Assembly: GCF_035594125.1 (NCBI RefSeq) | Contig: NC_087163.1 | Coordinates: 1,689,001 to 1,753,000, forward strand | Length of the DNA: 64,000 nt | DNA from: Scylla paramamosain | Taxonomy: Eukaryota > Arthropoda > Malacostraca > Decapoda > Portunidae | Direction: 5' to 3' | Shown here: piece by piece, positions 33,236-44,727 of the stretch | How positions within the stretch are numbered: the first letter of the stretch is position 1 | Layout of the letters: every line of letters starts with the position of its first letter | Made by a program: the position numbers and the translations under genes | Notes under the pieces: generated by a model | Told to the model about the DNA's origin: nothing | The model's input: the letters and a program-made list of their open reading frames with translations, nothing else | The model's database searches: none

Positions 33236-33720
33236 TTCTTCTTCACTTTTTTCCTCTTCCTCTTAAATTCCTACTACCTTTGAGTGGATGTGTTTTTCTC
33301 TCTATTCGTTTCTTCCTCTTCGTTTTCTCCCTCTATCTTCCTCTTAAATTCCTCTTTTTTTCTCCTTTGTTTCTTCCTTTTTTTTCTTATTCCTCTGCAT
33401 CTTCCTCTTATATTCCTCACAAGTTGAAGTGTTGTCCCCTCTCTTCGTTTTCTTTCTCTTTATCTTCCTCTTAAATTCCTCTTTTTTCCTTCTTTGTTTC
33501 TTCCTTTTTGTCTTATTCCTCTGCATCTTCCTCTTATATTCCTCACAAAATGAAATGCTGTTAACTCTCTTCGTTTCTTCCTCCTCGTCTTCTTTTTTCA
33601 AAGCTCTTTCTCTTTATACTCTTTTTCCTCTTCCTCTTAAATTCCCACCACTTTTGAGTTGTTGTGCTCCTTTTTCTTTCCCTCTTTACCTTTTCCTCTT
33701 CGTCTTCTTCCTCTTATACT
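33236..33720. repeat. Pyrimidine-rich tandem duplication, period 127 bp
   Basis: ATCTTCCTCTTAAATTCCTC starts at 33335 and again at 33462. CTGCATCTTCCTCTTATATT followed by CCTCACAA occurs near 33396 and 33523, keeping the same 127-bp offset. Related partial units lie at 33250 and 33622 (CCTCTTCCTCTTAAATTC). The minus-strand Lys/Glu-rich frame 33344-33601 simply repeats with the unit. Confidence 0.85.
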
Positions 33721-33816
33721 CCCCCGAAGCTCAGATGGTAGCAGCGAGCCTCTTTTTTTTCCTCCTCTCCCCAGTTAGATGTTTCACTTTATAATTCCAT
33801 CAATCACTGACCTTTT

Positions 33817-33865
33817 CCCACCACTACCACCACCACCACCACCACCGCCACCGCCACCACCAGCA
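33817..33865. repeat. (CCA)n / (CCG) trinucleotide repeat
   Basis: About 14 CCA units with CCG substitutions. Confidence 0.93.
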
Positions 33866-34359
33866 CCGCCAGTCTGCCTCCCGCCACACTCTTCTTTCCC
33901 ACCACCAAAAATTGCCTCCTAAACGTCCTCCATCCCTTCCACTCCATTTTGTCTTCCACCTTTTGCATTTTTTCTCTCTATTCTTATGCTAAATTTTCTT
34001 CCCACCCACATTCTTCCCTCTTCTCTTTAATCTTTTACATTTTTCCTCACTTTCCTCATGCGTTTCCTTTATATTCTTTTTATCTCCCTTGTATTCTCCT
34101 TCGATCCGGTAATAATTAATGTTGATCTATTTATTTTTCCTTTCCTCACATCTTTTTCCTAAGCTTGTGTGCCACTCTCGCCTTCGTAAGTGTCAGGGAG
34201 TGTCAGGTAGTGCCCGCAGTGTTGCACATCAGAATACATATACCTTAATATCCTTTCACTTTCCTATGAGTCAGTGCAGGTGTTGTCCATCCCTTGTCTG
34301 GTCCACTCTCACCTCAGCCGCTTATGTTCATTGGTATCAGTCTTCTCAGGGGTGTACTT

Positions 34360-34740
34360 TTTATCATCAGACTATTTTTTTTGTTCAATTCAACGAAATA
34401 TTTTGTTTTCATTCATTTCAGGCTCTCTGTATGTGATTTGTTTCTCTGATTCTCCTTTTGTTTATTAGTATTTGTCATATTTTTAGTATTTGAGAGTATT
34501 TCCTTTGATTAAATAGTTTTTTTTTCATACTCGTTCAGTAAATGATAAGTTTTCATTCACTTCAGGCAGTCTGTGTATAATTTAGTCTTCTTATTTTTCT
34601 CGTTTTTATTGCTATTTCTCTTACTAGAGTATTTGCAAGTGTTTTTTTTTCTATTCAAGCTGCTTTTTACATACACGTCCAATTAATACTAACAGTTTTC
34701 ATTCACTTCATGTTGTTTGTGATCAATTACTCAATCCCTG
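34360..34740. repeat. 145-bp tandem repeat, three copies
   Basis: GTTTTCATTCATTTCAGG at 34405, GTTTTCATTCACTTCAGG at 34549 and GTTTTCATTCACTTCATG at 34694 lie 144 and 145 nt apart. Each is preceded by a T-run and a TTCA-containing segment and followed by a CTGTGTATAATTT-like block. The copies are about 70% alike by eye. Confidence 0.7.
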
Positions 34741-35511
34741 GCACAGTTTTTTTTTTTTTTTCATTCCCACGTTTAAACTTGTTATTGCTACACTTTTCTC
34801 TTTTCTTGAATATATTTGTTATTCTCACAAGCATTCCCTTTCCTTGCCATTCCTCTGCCTCGCTCCAGCTGCTGCTCCGTCTCTCCTTCCTTTCCATCCC
34901 TGTCGAGGCTTGAGTCACGTCAGCCTCAAGTGTTTACCTCACCGCCCCTCATGACTGAACTCCTCGAATATATTCTCCTGCCGTGTATTGTGCCGTCACA
35001 GGGAACCATAACACCAAGCTTCCTGGTTGAATTAAACATGATCACCTCTCACTATCATCCACACGCTGCTGAGACCCACGAACGTTCACATTTTGGTTTG
35101 TTTTCTGTCTTTCTTAAGATTTTATAAGAAGTGTGAGTCCCTGAAAAGATCTCCCATTCCCGGTAGCTGTTCCTATTAAAGTCTTATTACAACACGTAAA
35201 GTAGAATGAAACTCGCAAGGTAGTAGTGTTGAAGTTGCAGCTTTATGCCGGACACGCAGAATACTTACAATTGTAGCAGGACAGTATCGAGGCTGCCTAG
35301 AGAGGGTGAGGAAGATCCATTAAAAGTTTGAGCGCCTTTCCTTGTTAATCATCATCTCTTCTCGTAAGCTGTCTTTGTTCATCACGAAATATAAGTTAGT
35401 ATTTTTTTTTTTAGTTGCACCTAAATGTAGCGACATATACTTAAACAGTTAGAAAGGTTTGTGCAAGTTTATGGTATGAATGTTTGTCCTGCCCCTCCCA
35501 GGTGGCGGGAA

Positions 35512-35735
35512 CAACAGCAACAGGGAGTGGCGAGGCAGCAGCAGGGAGTGGCGGAGCAACAACAGGAAGGGACAGGGAAGCAGCAGGGAGGGGCAGGGCA
35601 GCAGCAGGTAGTGGCGGGGCAGCAGCAGGGAGTGGCGGGGCAGCAGCAGAGAAGGGCAGGGCAGCAGCAGGGAAGAGCAGGGTAGCAGCAGGGAGATGTA
35701 GAGCAGCAGCAGGGAGGGACAGGGAAGCAGCAGGA
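35512..35735. repeat. 21-bp minisatellite, about ten copies
   Basis: The unit is close to GCAGCAGCAGGGAGTGGCGGG. Because 21 is a multiple of three, frames stay open on both strands. The plus strand reads QQQGVAG-like heptads and the minus strand reads LLLPCPS-like heptads inside a 167-codon frame (35449-35952). Substitutions fall without evident bias to third positions, so this looks like a minisatellite and not a selected protein repeat. Confidence 0.85.
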
Positions 35736-36956
35736 GTGGCGGGGGCAGCGACATGGTGCCCTTCAGCAGGCGTGACGCACCACCCGGGCCGCTGCTTCCC
35801 GGCGAGTACCGTGCTGCATCAACACAGGCCGTGCATTCCTGCCTCGCTGGAGCATCACGGGGAATGGAGAGCCTCGCGAACTTTACTCTTGTTGGGATCA
35901 GATGTAGTAATATCACATGAAAGCAATAAATGAGCAAACTCACACATTCCACCCACCTTAATCTTCAGTTATTGCACAGCGCGCCCAGTCCTCGCATTCC
36001 CGCCAGCACTAAACTATTCCCCGAACTGAAATATTTCTGCAACCAGCAATGTTTTGTAGATGCAAGAGTGCCTCACGCGGCCATCAACTCGCCTCCTGCT
36101 CACGGAGAAGAAAGAACTCAACATTACTAGGTTTTCAGCCCCGTGTCAGCGCCCCCGCCCACCACCACGCAGGGCATCCCTCCCCGCCTCTGCCACCTCT
36201 CACTGTGACCTGTCAGGAACCAGCAGAGGGCTTGCCAGGAGGAGACAGGAGGCAGGAGGCAGGAGGCGAGAGGCAGCAGTGAAGGAGAAGCGAGTGTTGA
36301 GTCAGTGTGTGAAAATTGTGTTTTTAATATCGAGCATTATTTCTGGTCGTCCCCCCGCCCCCCGGACGTGCGAGGGAACCATTATTGCCCTGCCGGTCAT
36401 TTTTCCACGATGAGCCTTCCAACAAGATTCTTTCCACGACATCTCCTCCTTCATCCGGTGCCGTGATCTGTAAAGCCTCGGAGTTATGGGGGCTCTTCTG
36501 CAGGAGGCGTGTGTCACCGGAAGTCATCCACGATCAGCCTCTCCCTCACTGAGCCTCCAGCACCCTACTCAGCTCCCAGGACTTCCCCTCACCACCAGGA
36601 CAAACCACGGGCCACACTGATATCCCACAACAGCACAACGGTTATAATACTAAGGACAAAGCAGGATTGAAGACAAAATACTGGTGTCATTCTCTTTCTC
36701 TCAGTTTAATATTCTCTTAAACAAAAGCGAAACGTTCATATCTGGCATTTCTCTCTCGCATTACTGTCATCCTTGTTTGAAATTTTTATTGCATTAAGTT
36801 TGATCAAGCTCTGATTCTTTTGCTGCAGACCAGGGAAGTTGCTTGTTGTGATATGATTTGATAGTTTGTTAGTCTCGGCTTTTTTGCTCATTAACTGTGG
36901 CATTTATCCGCTCTTGGGTGTACGGCGCGGCAGATACCGTACATGCCAGCTCTTCT

Positions 36957-37164
36957 TGTATTTTGTAACACTGCTCCCACCACGACTATTTTCGAAGGCC
37001 ACAGAGATGATTAGCCGGGCTCTCATGAGTGTTTCTCCCGTTAATAATGTAGAAATATTGTTAATCTGCCACAAGAACAATAAAAAACACCCTTAAAAAC
37101 CCGTGTCACTTCAACTAGAACCTTATGAATGTAGTGGTGTAGAGAGAAGTGTTTCAGAATATGA
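36957..37164 (+). mobile_element. MITE copy, full length
   Basis: The left end is TGTATTTTGTAACACTGC (decayed), then CACCACGACTATTTTCGAAG, GCCACAGAGATGATTAGCCG and GGCTCTCATGAGTGTTTCTC. It continues with GTTAATAATGTAGAAATATT, CACCCTTAAAAACCCGTGTC and ACTTCAACTAGAACC. The right end AAGTGTTTCAGAATATGA is the inverted counterpart of the left end. At about 208 bp it is the best-preserved copy for defining the family. It has no coding capacity. Confidence 0.8.
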
Positions 37165-37344
37165 TGCTCAGATGTGCCAACCTAGAGCGGGAGTGACGCT
37201 CTGCAAACCAATACATAACTCCGTCTGTAACATTGACACAGCATTTAACGAAGCCTGACTCAACGTGTGTCAGTAGAAATATTGTACAAGCACTTCATTA
37301 ACGCGAATGAGTGAAATGACAGCTTTATAATTCCGTAATCTCCA

Positions 37345-37770
37345 CCTTCGCTTCGAGGAAATAAGGCGATGAGAGAGTTATTTTACTGTTGCATATTAAT
37401 CTGTAGTGTACTCGTATAATACGATGATAAAGATATTCTCTTCCATATTAGTTTCTGTGAATAAAATAAAACAATTGTGGAAAGACAGGTTGGATGAAAG
37501 GAGAGGTAAGTTGAAGAAGAGGAAGATTTATGAATGAAGTACAGTGGTAGAATAGAAAGTTAGCTGGTTTTCCGTCTTGCAGTGTGGGATTTGTTCACCT
37601 GCCCTGTGTTCCTTTGCGTGGAAGAAATGAGGCAGTGAGGGATGCACTCGTCTGTCCATTATTAGTTTGTTTGAAGGCGTAAATCATTAGATGTATTTCC
37701 CTGTTAAGTAATAGTTTGAAGGAAATAAGGCGATGAGGGATGTGTTCTCCTGTCCAGCATCAATTTACGA
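37345..37770. repeat. Degenerate repeat with GAAATAAGGCGATGAGGGATG motif
   Basis: GAGGAAATAAGGCGATGAGA near 37356, GAAGAAATGAGGCAGTGAGG near 37621 and GAAGGAAATAAGGCGATGAG near 37721 are three related blocks. The last two are each followed by GGATG and TCTGTCC or CCTGTCC. Spacing is irregular (about 265 and 100 nt), so this is either a disrupted tandem repeat or repeated insertion of one short element. Confidence 0.5.
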
Positions 37771-38300
37771 GCAGTGACAGGACAGTCGCGGCCGAACAGC
37801 ATTCACTTGGGGCCCTGCTGCTCATCTTAATTGGTGACCTCGTCTGCCTCACAATCACCGCCAGTGTCATATCGGGTGTTCAGTCTCACACAGTAACCTC
37901 TTCGGACCAAATCATCCCTCCTTCAAGTCTCAGTGTCTCCATGATATGTCAAAAAGGAGCACTGCGGTATAAAATAATGATTGCCGACCCTAAGACAGGA
38001 AAGTTAAGGTAATTCACGGCAACTAGATGAATACTCGGAGGTCAGTGAGGGAAGGGCTTGGAGAATGACTGTCCCCTCAATCCATTTCATAATTATTCTC
38101 TCGACGCAGACCTTGAAAATGACTTTGATCCTTGATACTTTATGTTTATATTTTTACACATGAAGCGCCTGGCTGGATTTCACTAATTAGCGACAAGCAG
38201 CGGGAATTAATTAGTTTTGCTGCCGCAGATAACAAGCTGGTGATGTTACCTTCCCTCACTGTGATGTGCAGCGATATTTTTGTGTGCGTACATACCTACA

Positions 38301-38302
<2 letters not shown>

Positions 38303-38376
<74 letters not shown>
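38303..38376. repeat. (CT)n microsatellite
   Basis: Pure CT array of about 36 units, followed by a short GT run. Confidence 0.98.
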
Positions 38377-38378
<2 letters not shown>

Positions 38379-38379
38379 C

Positions 38380-39270
38380 ATGTGTGTGTGTGAAGTGTGC
38401 GCACCTCGCTACGCACACCCGTCGCGGCCAGACACCCCGAGGCAGAGGGAGGGTGACACACTGGAGCAGAGCAGAGACGAGTAATTAATTATTTTGTGCA
38501 GCGAGTTACTCCAGGGAGGGCGGCTGACTTCGAGGGCCACGTATACCTTCAGGTTATAACAGAGTGCATCATATTACCTCAAACTTAAGGCTAATCTTTT
38601 TAATGGGAATTGAAAAATATTGATGAAAATACATGAAGGTTTTTGGGGAGATGGTCTTGTTGGTGTGGCCGAACTGATAATGATTGCTTGATAAAATTGA
38701 ATAGATAGTCACATGCTGCGTTGATGTTGGAGGGAAGGCATCTTGTTGAACATATCTTCCTCCCATCCCCTTGCAGTGTGTAGCGTGTCGGGGAGTGAGG
38801 AAAATATTGAGAAAAGAGAGAAACGCGGAAGAAAGAAGAGAGGAGAGGGGTGGAAAGAAAGGATGAACTGATATATAAAACAAGTAAATTAAGAAATTAT
38901 AAAGAAAAGTGGAAGGATTGAATGACAGAGGGAGAGAGAAGAGGGTTGGAGGAAATGAAGGGAGAGAGAGATGAGAGTGATTACGTGAAGAAAACAATAA
39001 ATAAATAGATGATTAAAAGAATAGAGATAAAAAAGAAGATAAAAGATGGTTGGGAGATAGTTATGAAGAGAGACTAACAATTACTGCATACATTCTTTAA
39101 CTCCTTCCCTTACATCTCTTTATTCACCTGTCCGAACATTGCATTACCTTTAATAATCCCTTGTACATCTTACCTCACCGTCATTCTTCCTCCAATTAAA
39201 GTTCAATGTATCGTTTAATATTTTCCTGTCTTGCGTCACTCTCTTCTCTCTGTCTCTCTCATCCGTCCTT
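38380..39270. other. Unannotated stretch, A/G-rich centre
   Basis: 38790-39060 is rich in A and G with GAGAG and AAGAAA words. The minus-strand frame 38569-38997 (142 codons) mirrors that composition and is not called. Confidence 0.5.
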
Positions 39271-39275
39271 CCTCC

Positions 39276-39311
39276 CACCCTCCCTCCCTCCCTCCCTCCC
39301 TCCTCCCCTCC
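39276..39311. repeat. (CCCT)n tetranucleotide repeat
   Basis: About eight CCCT units with one deletion. Confidence 0.93.
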
Positions 39312-39433
39312 CGCTCAGCCACACCCGGATGGAATTTAACGCCAGCAAACACGCGGAACCCGAGTGCCTCGCCGGGCTGAGGGAAGCCTTCGGATGGCGC
39401 TGCTGCGTGTGCTGTGTGAGGCTGTCCTGGTGG

Positions 39434-39435
<2 letters not shown>

Positions 39436-39505
<70 letters not shown>
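39436..39505. repeat. (GA)n microsatellite
   Basis: Pure GA array of about 34 units. Confidence 0.98.
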
Positions 39506-39507
<2 letters not shown>

Positions 39508-39597
39508 AATAATAAAATAAACAGGCAGACAGGGCGGTAAACACCAGCGCACACACTCAAACATAGATAAGCTTTCGGTTGGCTAGATAGTGTGACA

Positions 39598-39598
<1 letters not shown>

Positions 39599-39639
<41 letters not shown>
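39599..39639. repeat. (GT)n microsatellite
   Basis: About 20 GT units. Confidence 0.97.
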
Positions 39640-39640
<1 letters not shown>

Positions 39641-39745
39641 ACACATGTGAGAAAGACAGCAGTGTTGAAGCGATGAAAGTTTTTCTCGCTGACCCGCGGC
39701 TCTTGGTCATTCACCTCGTTGTCATGGCTCCCACTGAGGCAAGAG

Positions 39746-39749
39746 CAGT

Positions 39750-39780
<31 letters not shown>

Positions 39781-39848
39781 GTAGCAGCAGTAGAAACAAC
39801 AGCAGCAGCAGCAGCAGCAGTAGCAGCAGCAGCAACACCAGCAGCAGT
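39746..39848. repeat. (CAG/TAG)n trinucleotide repeat
   Basis: CAG units with interspersed TAG, AAC and ACC variants over 100 nt. The plus-strand frame reads poly-Ala and the minus strand poly-Cys. Both are artefacts. Confidence 0.93.
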
Positions 39849-39899
39849 CAGCCAAGTGGTCGGCGTGTCCACCCTTCCTGGGTTAATTGGTCGCTAAAT

Positions 39900-40650
39900 G
39901 AGGAGTGAGGGCAACACCTGGGGCAGGTAACTGTGTTAACCTGCACAGTGTGGCGGGCCTGTATGTGGGTCACTAGGGAAAACCTTGTCTCTGCCTCAAG
40001 GACCAAGAACACGGAGGTGAGAGCCGCGGCCCGCCGTCGTCTGGTGATCTCCTCGCCATTTATCTTGCCTCTAATCCCTCACCAGGATGAGTTCGTCTTC
40101 TAAAGCCTTCACCTTTACTTAAGTCAAGAACTTCATTAAGGAATGTAATCCCGTTAAGGCCGCCCGGGGCTCTCCTCACCTATAGTATTTTCCCTTCATT
40201 CTCTTTCCCCTCTCACGGTCCCTTCCGCTTCCTTCCTCCTCCCGCGGGATAAGAGCGGCCGTGTGTCCGTCCCCCCATCCCCCGCCCCCTGCTCAAAGTT
40301 TAGGAAGGAAAATGTGTCCCGTGTCCCAGCGGTGCCTCCGGTGTCCCCTCAGGCTGACCACGAGGCGGCCCACACCACCCAGACGCTGAGGGTTGCGGCG
40401 GCGGGCCCAGAGAGAGGTGGTAGTGTTGGACGTGGCTAGAAAACAGTGTGTGTGGCTGCCTGTGTGAGCTGGCGGCAGGAACACCGCGGGACGCCCGTCT
40501 GGTATGAACAGAAAACGTAAATTAAGTTGTACGTCAGAGGCCGCCCGTCAGCCCCTGTGTGGGCAGGAAGGAAAGGGACGCCCACCGCTGGCCCGGACAT
40601 GTCTCCCCTTTGTTGTCCACACTCGCCTTCGTTTGGAAACACAATTTATA
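39900..40650. other. Unannotated GC-rich stretch
   Basis: About 750 nt of balanced to GC-rich sequence without arrays. No domain is recognisable in any of the open frames (for example 40293-40484, minus). Confidence 0.45.
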
Positions 40651-40654
40651 TTTC

Positions 40655-40757
40655 GAAGCAGCACCAGAAACAGCATCAGCAAGACCAGCAGCTACAGTCA
40701 CAGCAGGAATAACAGCAGGAGTAAGAGCATTAATAACAGCAACAACATGGACGATAG

Positions 40758-40788
<31 letters not shown>

Positions 40789-40800
40789 AACACCAGCTGT
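40655..40800. repeat. Degenerate CAG/AGC field ending in (AAC)n
   Basis: Decayed CAG triplets (40660-40745) followed by about 10 AAC units (40759-40790). Confidence 0.88.
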
Positions 40801-41109
40801 CTATTGTGGGGGCTGCGGGACATGGATGGTCCACACACTGCCTCCCTCCTCCAGCCTCCCCACCCCGCCCCGTCCCGTAGCCCACCAGGAAACCCTTGCG
40901 ACCCTTGATGTAAAACTTGTGGCGCGGAAATGGATGTCGCCCTGCACCCCGGCGAGCCCCGTGTGAGTGGCGCGCTGGGCCGAGGCTTGGTGGCGGCGCA
41001 GCGTGGTGGTGCAGGTGGTGGCGGGGCTGCAGGTAACTGTCAAGGTTTTTAACGGTGCTCATCAAAATTTCGAAGGAATGTCATAGGATTTTTTTTTTTT
41101 TCGTGATAA

Positions 41110-42040
41110 TATTGTCAGCAGTAGAGAGCACAAGCATGTAGTAGTATTGTAGTCACACTTCTCCAGATATTCGCGGTTCGTGGCCAGACTTGTGTTAGCG
41201 TGTACTCAATCCAATGGTAAATATCAAGGTATTCTTGGCGTACCTTGGTATTTGCATTCGTCCTGACCACCGCGGCTCGTTCTGCACTTGAATTTAAGGA
41301 CGTGAGCCAGCGCGCCCCAGCACGATAGCCAGCTACACAATACTCTTTCCGCCTCTGCAGCTACACGCGATTCCACTCCAACTGTCTTTTTTTTTTCCTC
41401 TTTCACTTATTTCCTCCACGCGGGCGGCAGTGGAGCGCCCGTCCAGTGTTGCGTCAGCTGGCTTCACGCTGCAACGCTGCGTCTCTGTCATTCCAGCGAC
41501 TCGCCGGGCCCGGGACATACAAAGGTTGGGAATTTTAGGTCAATTCTGTGTGGCAAAGCGCGTCTTTGTCTTCTCTAGAGTTGCAGAAAAGTTTCCAGCA
41601 TTGCTTTCTGAGTCAGTGTAGCGTTGCCCTCAAGCTCGGCTCAGCCCTCAGCGCTTCCTTTGCAGCAATATTACGTCAACAAGCCCTTTATTCGGTGCAT
41701 TAACTCGAGAGTGTCTTGACGCACTCCGGCAAGGACTCACTCACATGTTCGTACACGCTGCCTTGCTTGTCTTATTAGCAGGCTTTAGAAGCTCTCAGCG
41801 AATCCATCATGCAATACGGGCCATTAGAGTCACAGCCCCCGCAGAGGAAGACGTCCACACCACCATCCCACCACCCACCTATTCGTTTTGTCTTGTGAGT
41901 CAGTATACAAACATGTGCCCAGAGCGTGAGGAAGTGTGCTGTCGAGGTGAGGGGCGCGCTGTCCTTTGAGAGTAGTAGTACGTAGTAGCAATAACATATA
42001 GAGAAGGTAAAGTATTCTAATCTGCACGCCAGCATAGGTC
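41110..42040. other. Unannotated stretch, about 0.9 kb
   Basis: Mixed composition. Short frames on both strands, none with a recognisable motif. A T-run at 41388-41397 is the only simple tract. Confidence 0.45.
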
Positions 42041-42045
42041 TTTAC

Positions 42046-42046
<1 letters not shown>

Positions 42047-42105
<59 letters not shown>

Positions 42106-42126
42106 TATCATTATCATCATCATTAT
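42047..42126. repeat. (CAT)n trinucleotide repeat
   Basis: About 26 CAT units, with three TAT variants near the right end. Confidence 0.97.
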
Positions 42127-42849
42127 GACAAAGGCTCTCCTCAATCTCCACTCCTCTCTGCAGGCTTGCCATCTGCTATCGGGCGACTTATCAATATTAT
42201 TACATCACTCCGTCTTGTCCTGCGTGTCTCGCTTTCCTCTCCATTCCCAGGCTGCTGCTGCTCGGTCACCGCTCAACCCTTTATTGCCACGGTCGTCTTT
42301 AGGTAACATTACAGGAGAAGAAAGACATAGTTTGCATGGACAGACAAAGAAAAGAGAGAATAAAAGATTAATATTGTATTTTCCTGCCTACATACGTAAT
42401 TATTTAACATGCTTAGTACAAAAATAAGAGTCAAAAGCTGTAAATGATTATGGAAAAAAAGAATACCTAGCAGTAAAAGAGTTAATTGATATACCAGCAA
42501 CCCTGAGGTGCACGCCAGGATATTCGTAGAGCACACCTGAGCATGCTACCTGACGTATGGGTGAGCCTCCTGCACTCAGACCTCGTAACGGGCTGAGGAA
42601 TCAAGAAGGGGATGGCGGAAGATCGTTTTTTTTTTTTTTTTTCGTGCTCAGAGCCTCAGACCAGCTGTTGTCTTAAGCCTCTCGTGAAGCAGCGGCGCGT
42701 GAGACCAGGAGGTGCCTTGCAGTGCTGCTTGGAGGGCGGTGATAAGAAGCGTCCCGCACCGAGTGTTGGTTTAGGCAATGGGAAGCTCGGAATGTTTTGT
42801 TTGTGTGAGCTAGACTAGTTACTCTCGTCCCGTCTGTCTGTCTATCTGT

Positions 42850-43380
42850 CTGTTGGCTCTTCTCCTTCCTCTCCCCCTCACTTCCTCCCAGACGCTTTGT
42901 ATTTTCATTCTTTCTTTTATTTTTCTAGTCCTGTTTCTTTTCTTTCACTTTTTTATTTTTTCTATTTCTTTTTTTTGTCTTTCCCCATCTTTCATTCCAA
43001 CTTCTTTCCTTTCTTTCTTTCGTGTTTCCTTTTCTTTCTTGTATCCTACTTTCTCTTACCCTATGTACCTTTTCTTTTCCCTCCTTTTCCTTTCTTTCCC
43101 TTTCTTTCCCTTCCTTTCCCTTCTCTTCTCTTCCCTGTCCTTTTCCCTCCTCTACCTTCTCTTCACTTTTCGTCCTCCTCTTACGTTGCCTTCTCGTTTC
43201 TCTCCTTCGCTTCCCTTCCTATATTTCCCTTCCCTTCATTTCCCTTCCCTCCTCTTATTCTATCCTCTCTTCTCTTCTCTTTTCCTTACCTTTTCTCTCC
43301 TTTCCTCTAACTCCTCTTCCCATTCCTTCCTTTCACTAACCGTCCCATCTCTATTCCACCTTGTCCCTCCCATCCCCAGT
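42850..43380. repeat. Pyrimidine-rich tract
   Basis: About 530 nt dominated by T and C (TTTCTTTC and CCCTTCC words). Three overlapping plus-strand frames of 105-181 codons over this tract encode Phe/Ser/Leu/Pro-rich strings and are composition artefacts. Confidence 0.85.
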
Positions 43381-43578
43381 GTGACAAATGGAAGTTAACA
43401 ATCATTTCCATCCGCTGTTCTTTCTTTGTCAATACCAACAGTCGGCATCCAATGTATTCGCCTGCCCAAGTTTCCTCAGCGCTCCAGTGAACTCGTTTGG
43501 ACTTCAATATGAGTAAATTCTTGTCACTTCCCATGAAATTCGACTTTTTCCATGAATTTGCGCGCGAGTTTTGATGAT

Positions 43579-43582
<4 letters not shown>

Positions 43583-43669
<87 letters not shown>
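43583..43669. repeat. (TC)n microsatellite, first of a pair
   Basis: Pure TC array of about 43 units. Confidence 0.98.
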
Positions 43670-43673
<4 letters not shown>

Positions 43674-43739
43674 TGGATATGTAATAAGCGACGCACCATT
43701 CAAGTTTGTTCGTTTATTACTGGGTGGAAAGTTTATTTT

Positions 43740-43743
<4 letters not shown>

Positions 43744-43824
<81 letters not shown>
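43744..43824. repeat. (TC)n microsatellite, second of a pair
   Basis: Pure TC array of about 40 units. It is separated from the first by 74 nt that contain no repeat of their own. Confidence 0.98.
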
Positions 43825-43825
<1 letters not shown>

Positions 43826-44075
43826 GTTTCTCATTCCTTCATTCGCTGCCATTTCGTTGAAGTTTTAAGTAAAGGGTATTTCAACTTTTTTCTTCTATTT
43901 TCTCTTCAATATAACGCCTTTCCTCTTACTGGGGTGTACTTCTCCCTGCCTCGTGCGTGTTTCCTCCAAGCCTCGCCTCAACACCCAGTTCTTGTTTTGT
44001 GAGCGCCGCGCCGCCTCTCGTGTTCCGGGACGCTGCGGGAGTCACGACCTGCTGGGCGGCTTGCAGGAACGGCAG

Positions 44076-44076
<1 letters not shown>

Positions 44077-44112
<36 letters not shown>
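44077..44112. repeat. (GT)n microsatellite
   Basis: About 17 GT units, followed by TCTG-type words. Confidence 0.97.
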
Positions 44113-44114
<2 letters not shown>

Positions 44115-44171
44115 GCTTTCTGTGCATCTGTCTGTTTGTCTGTGTCAGTATCTGTGTCTTTCTGTCAATTT

Positions 44172-44176
<5 letters not shown>

Positions 44177-44245
<69 letters not shown>
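44177..44245. repeat. (TC)n microsatellite
   Basis: Pure TC array of about 34 units. Confidence 0.98.
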
Positions 44246-44247
<2 letters not shown>

Positions 44248-44354
44248 CCCTCAAAAACAGCCAGCGCGCTCCAGGCAATCAGTCTCCCTAATTTCCACAC
44301 AGCTTATTCGGAGATTAATTCATGGGAGTCAGTGCGTGGCGGCACCCCGGGGCA

Positions 44355-44393
44355 GCACCCACCCCACCCCACCCAGCCCCGCCCCGCCCCTCG
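44355..44393 (-). other. Candidate G-quadruplex on the minus strand
   Basis: The minus strand reads GGGGCGGGGCGGGGCTGGG followed by TGGGGTGGGGTGGG, seven G-runs with loops of one or two bases. Such short loops predict a very stable fold. Confidence 0.7.
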
Positions 44394-44727
44394 TGCCGTG
44401 AAAGAGTAGGAACCTTGGTGGGCACAGGCAGCTCCTTTCCCAATCTGCCCTGCCCTGCTCTCCTTCTCCCAGTTCTCGTGATGCCTAAGTCATGCATTTT
44501 CTCCCCATCTCCCTGCACTTAATTTGAATCATCTAAAATTAAATGTCACTTTCCGCACTCTGGAAGACAAATGTTGCCCTTGGGATTAGAGAACTGCCAA
44601 TGGAGGGAAAGCGGACGCCACAAAGTAGTGATAGAATTGGCCATGACGCTCTGCTCTGGAAGGTGACTCAGCTGCAGGAGGGGAGATGGTGGTAGTAATA
44701 AAGAAGGTAATGTTGGTGTGGTGATAT

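Noticed and set aside
33726..33750. AAGCTCAGATGGTAGCAGCG, resembling a tRNA A-box region
   Set aside because: No acceptor stem partner and no B-box within 100 nt. The downstream sequence is a T-run and C/T-rich DNA.
37740..38012. 90-codon plus-strand frame followed by AAGGTAATT, a possible splice donor
   Set aside because: It starts inside a repeated GATGAGGGATG block, has no known domain, and donor-like words are common by chance.
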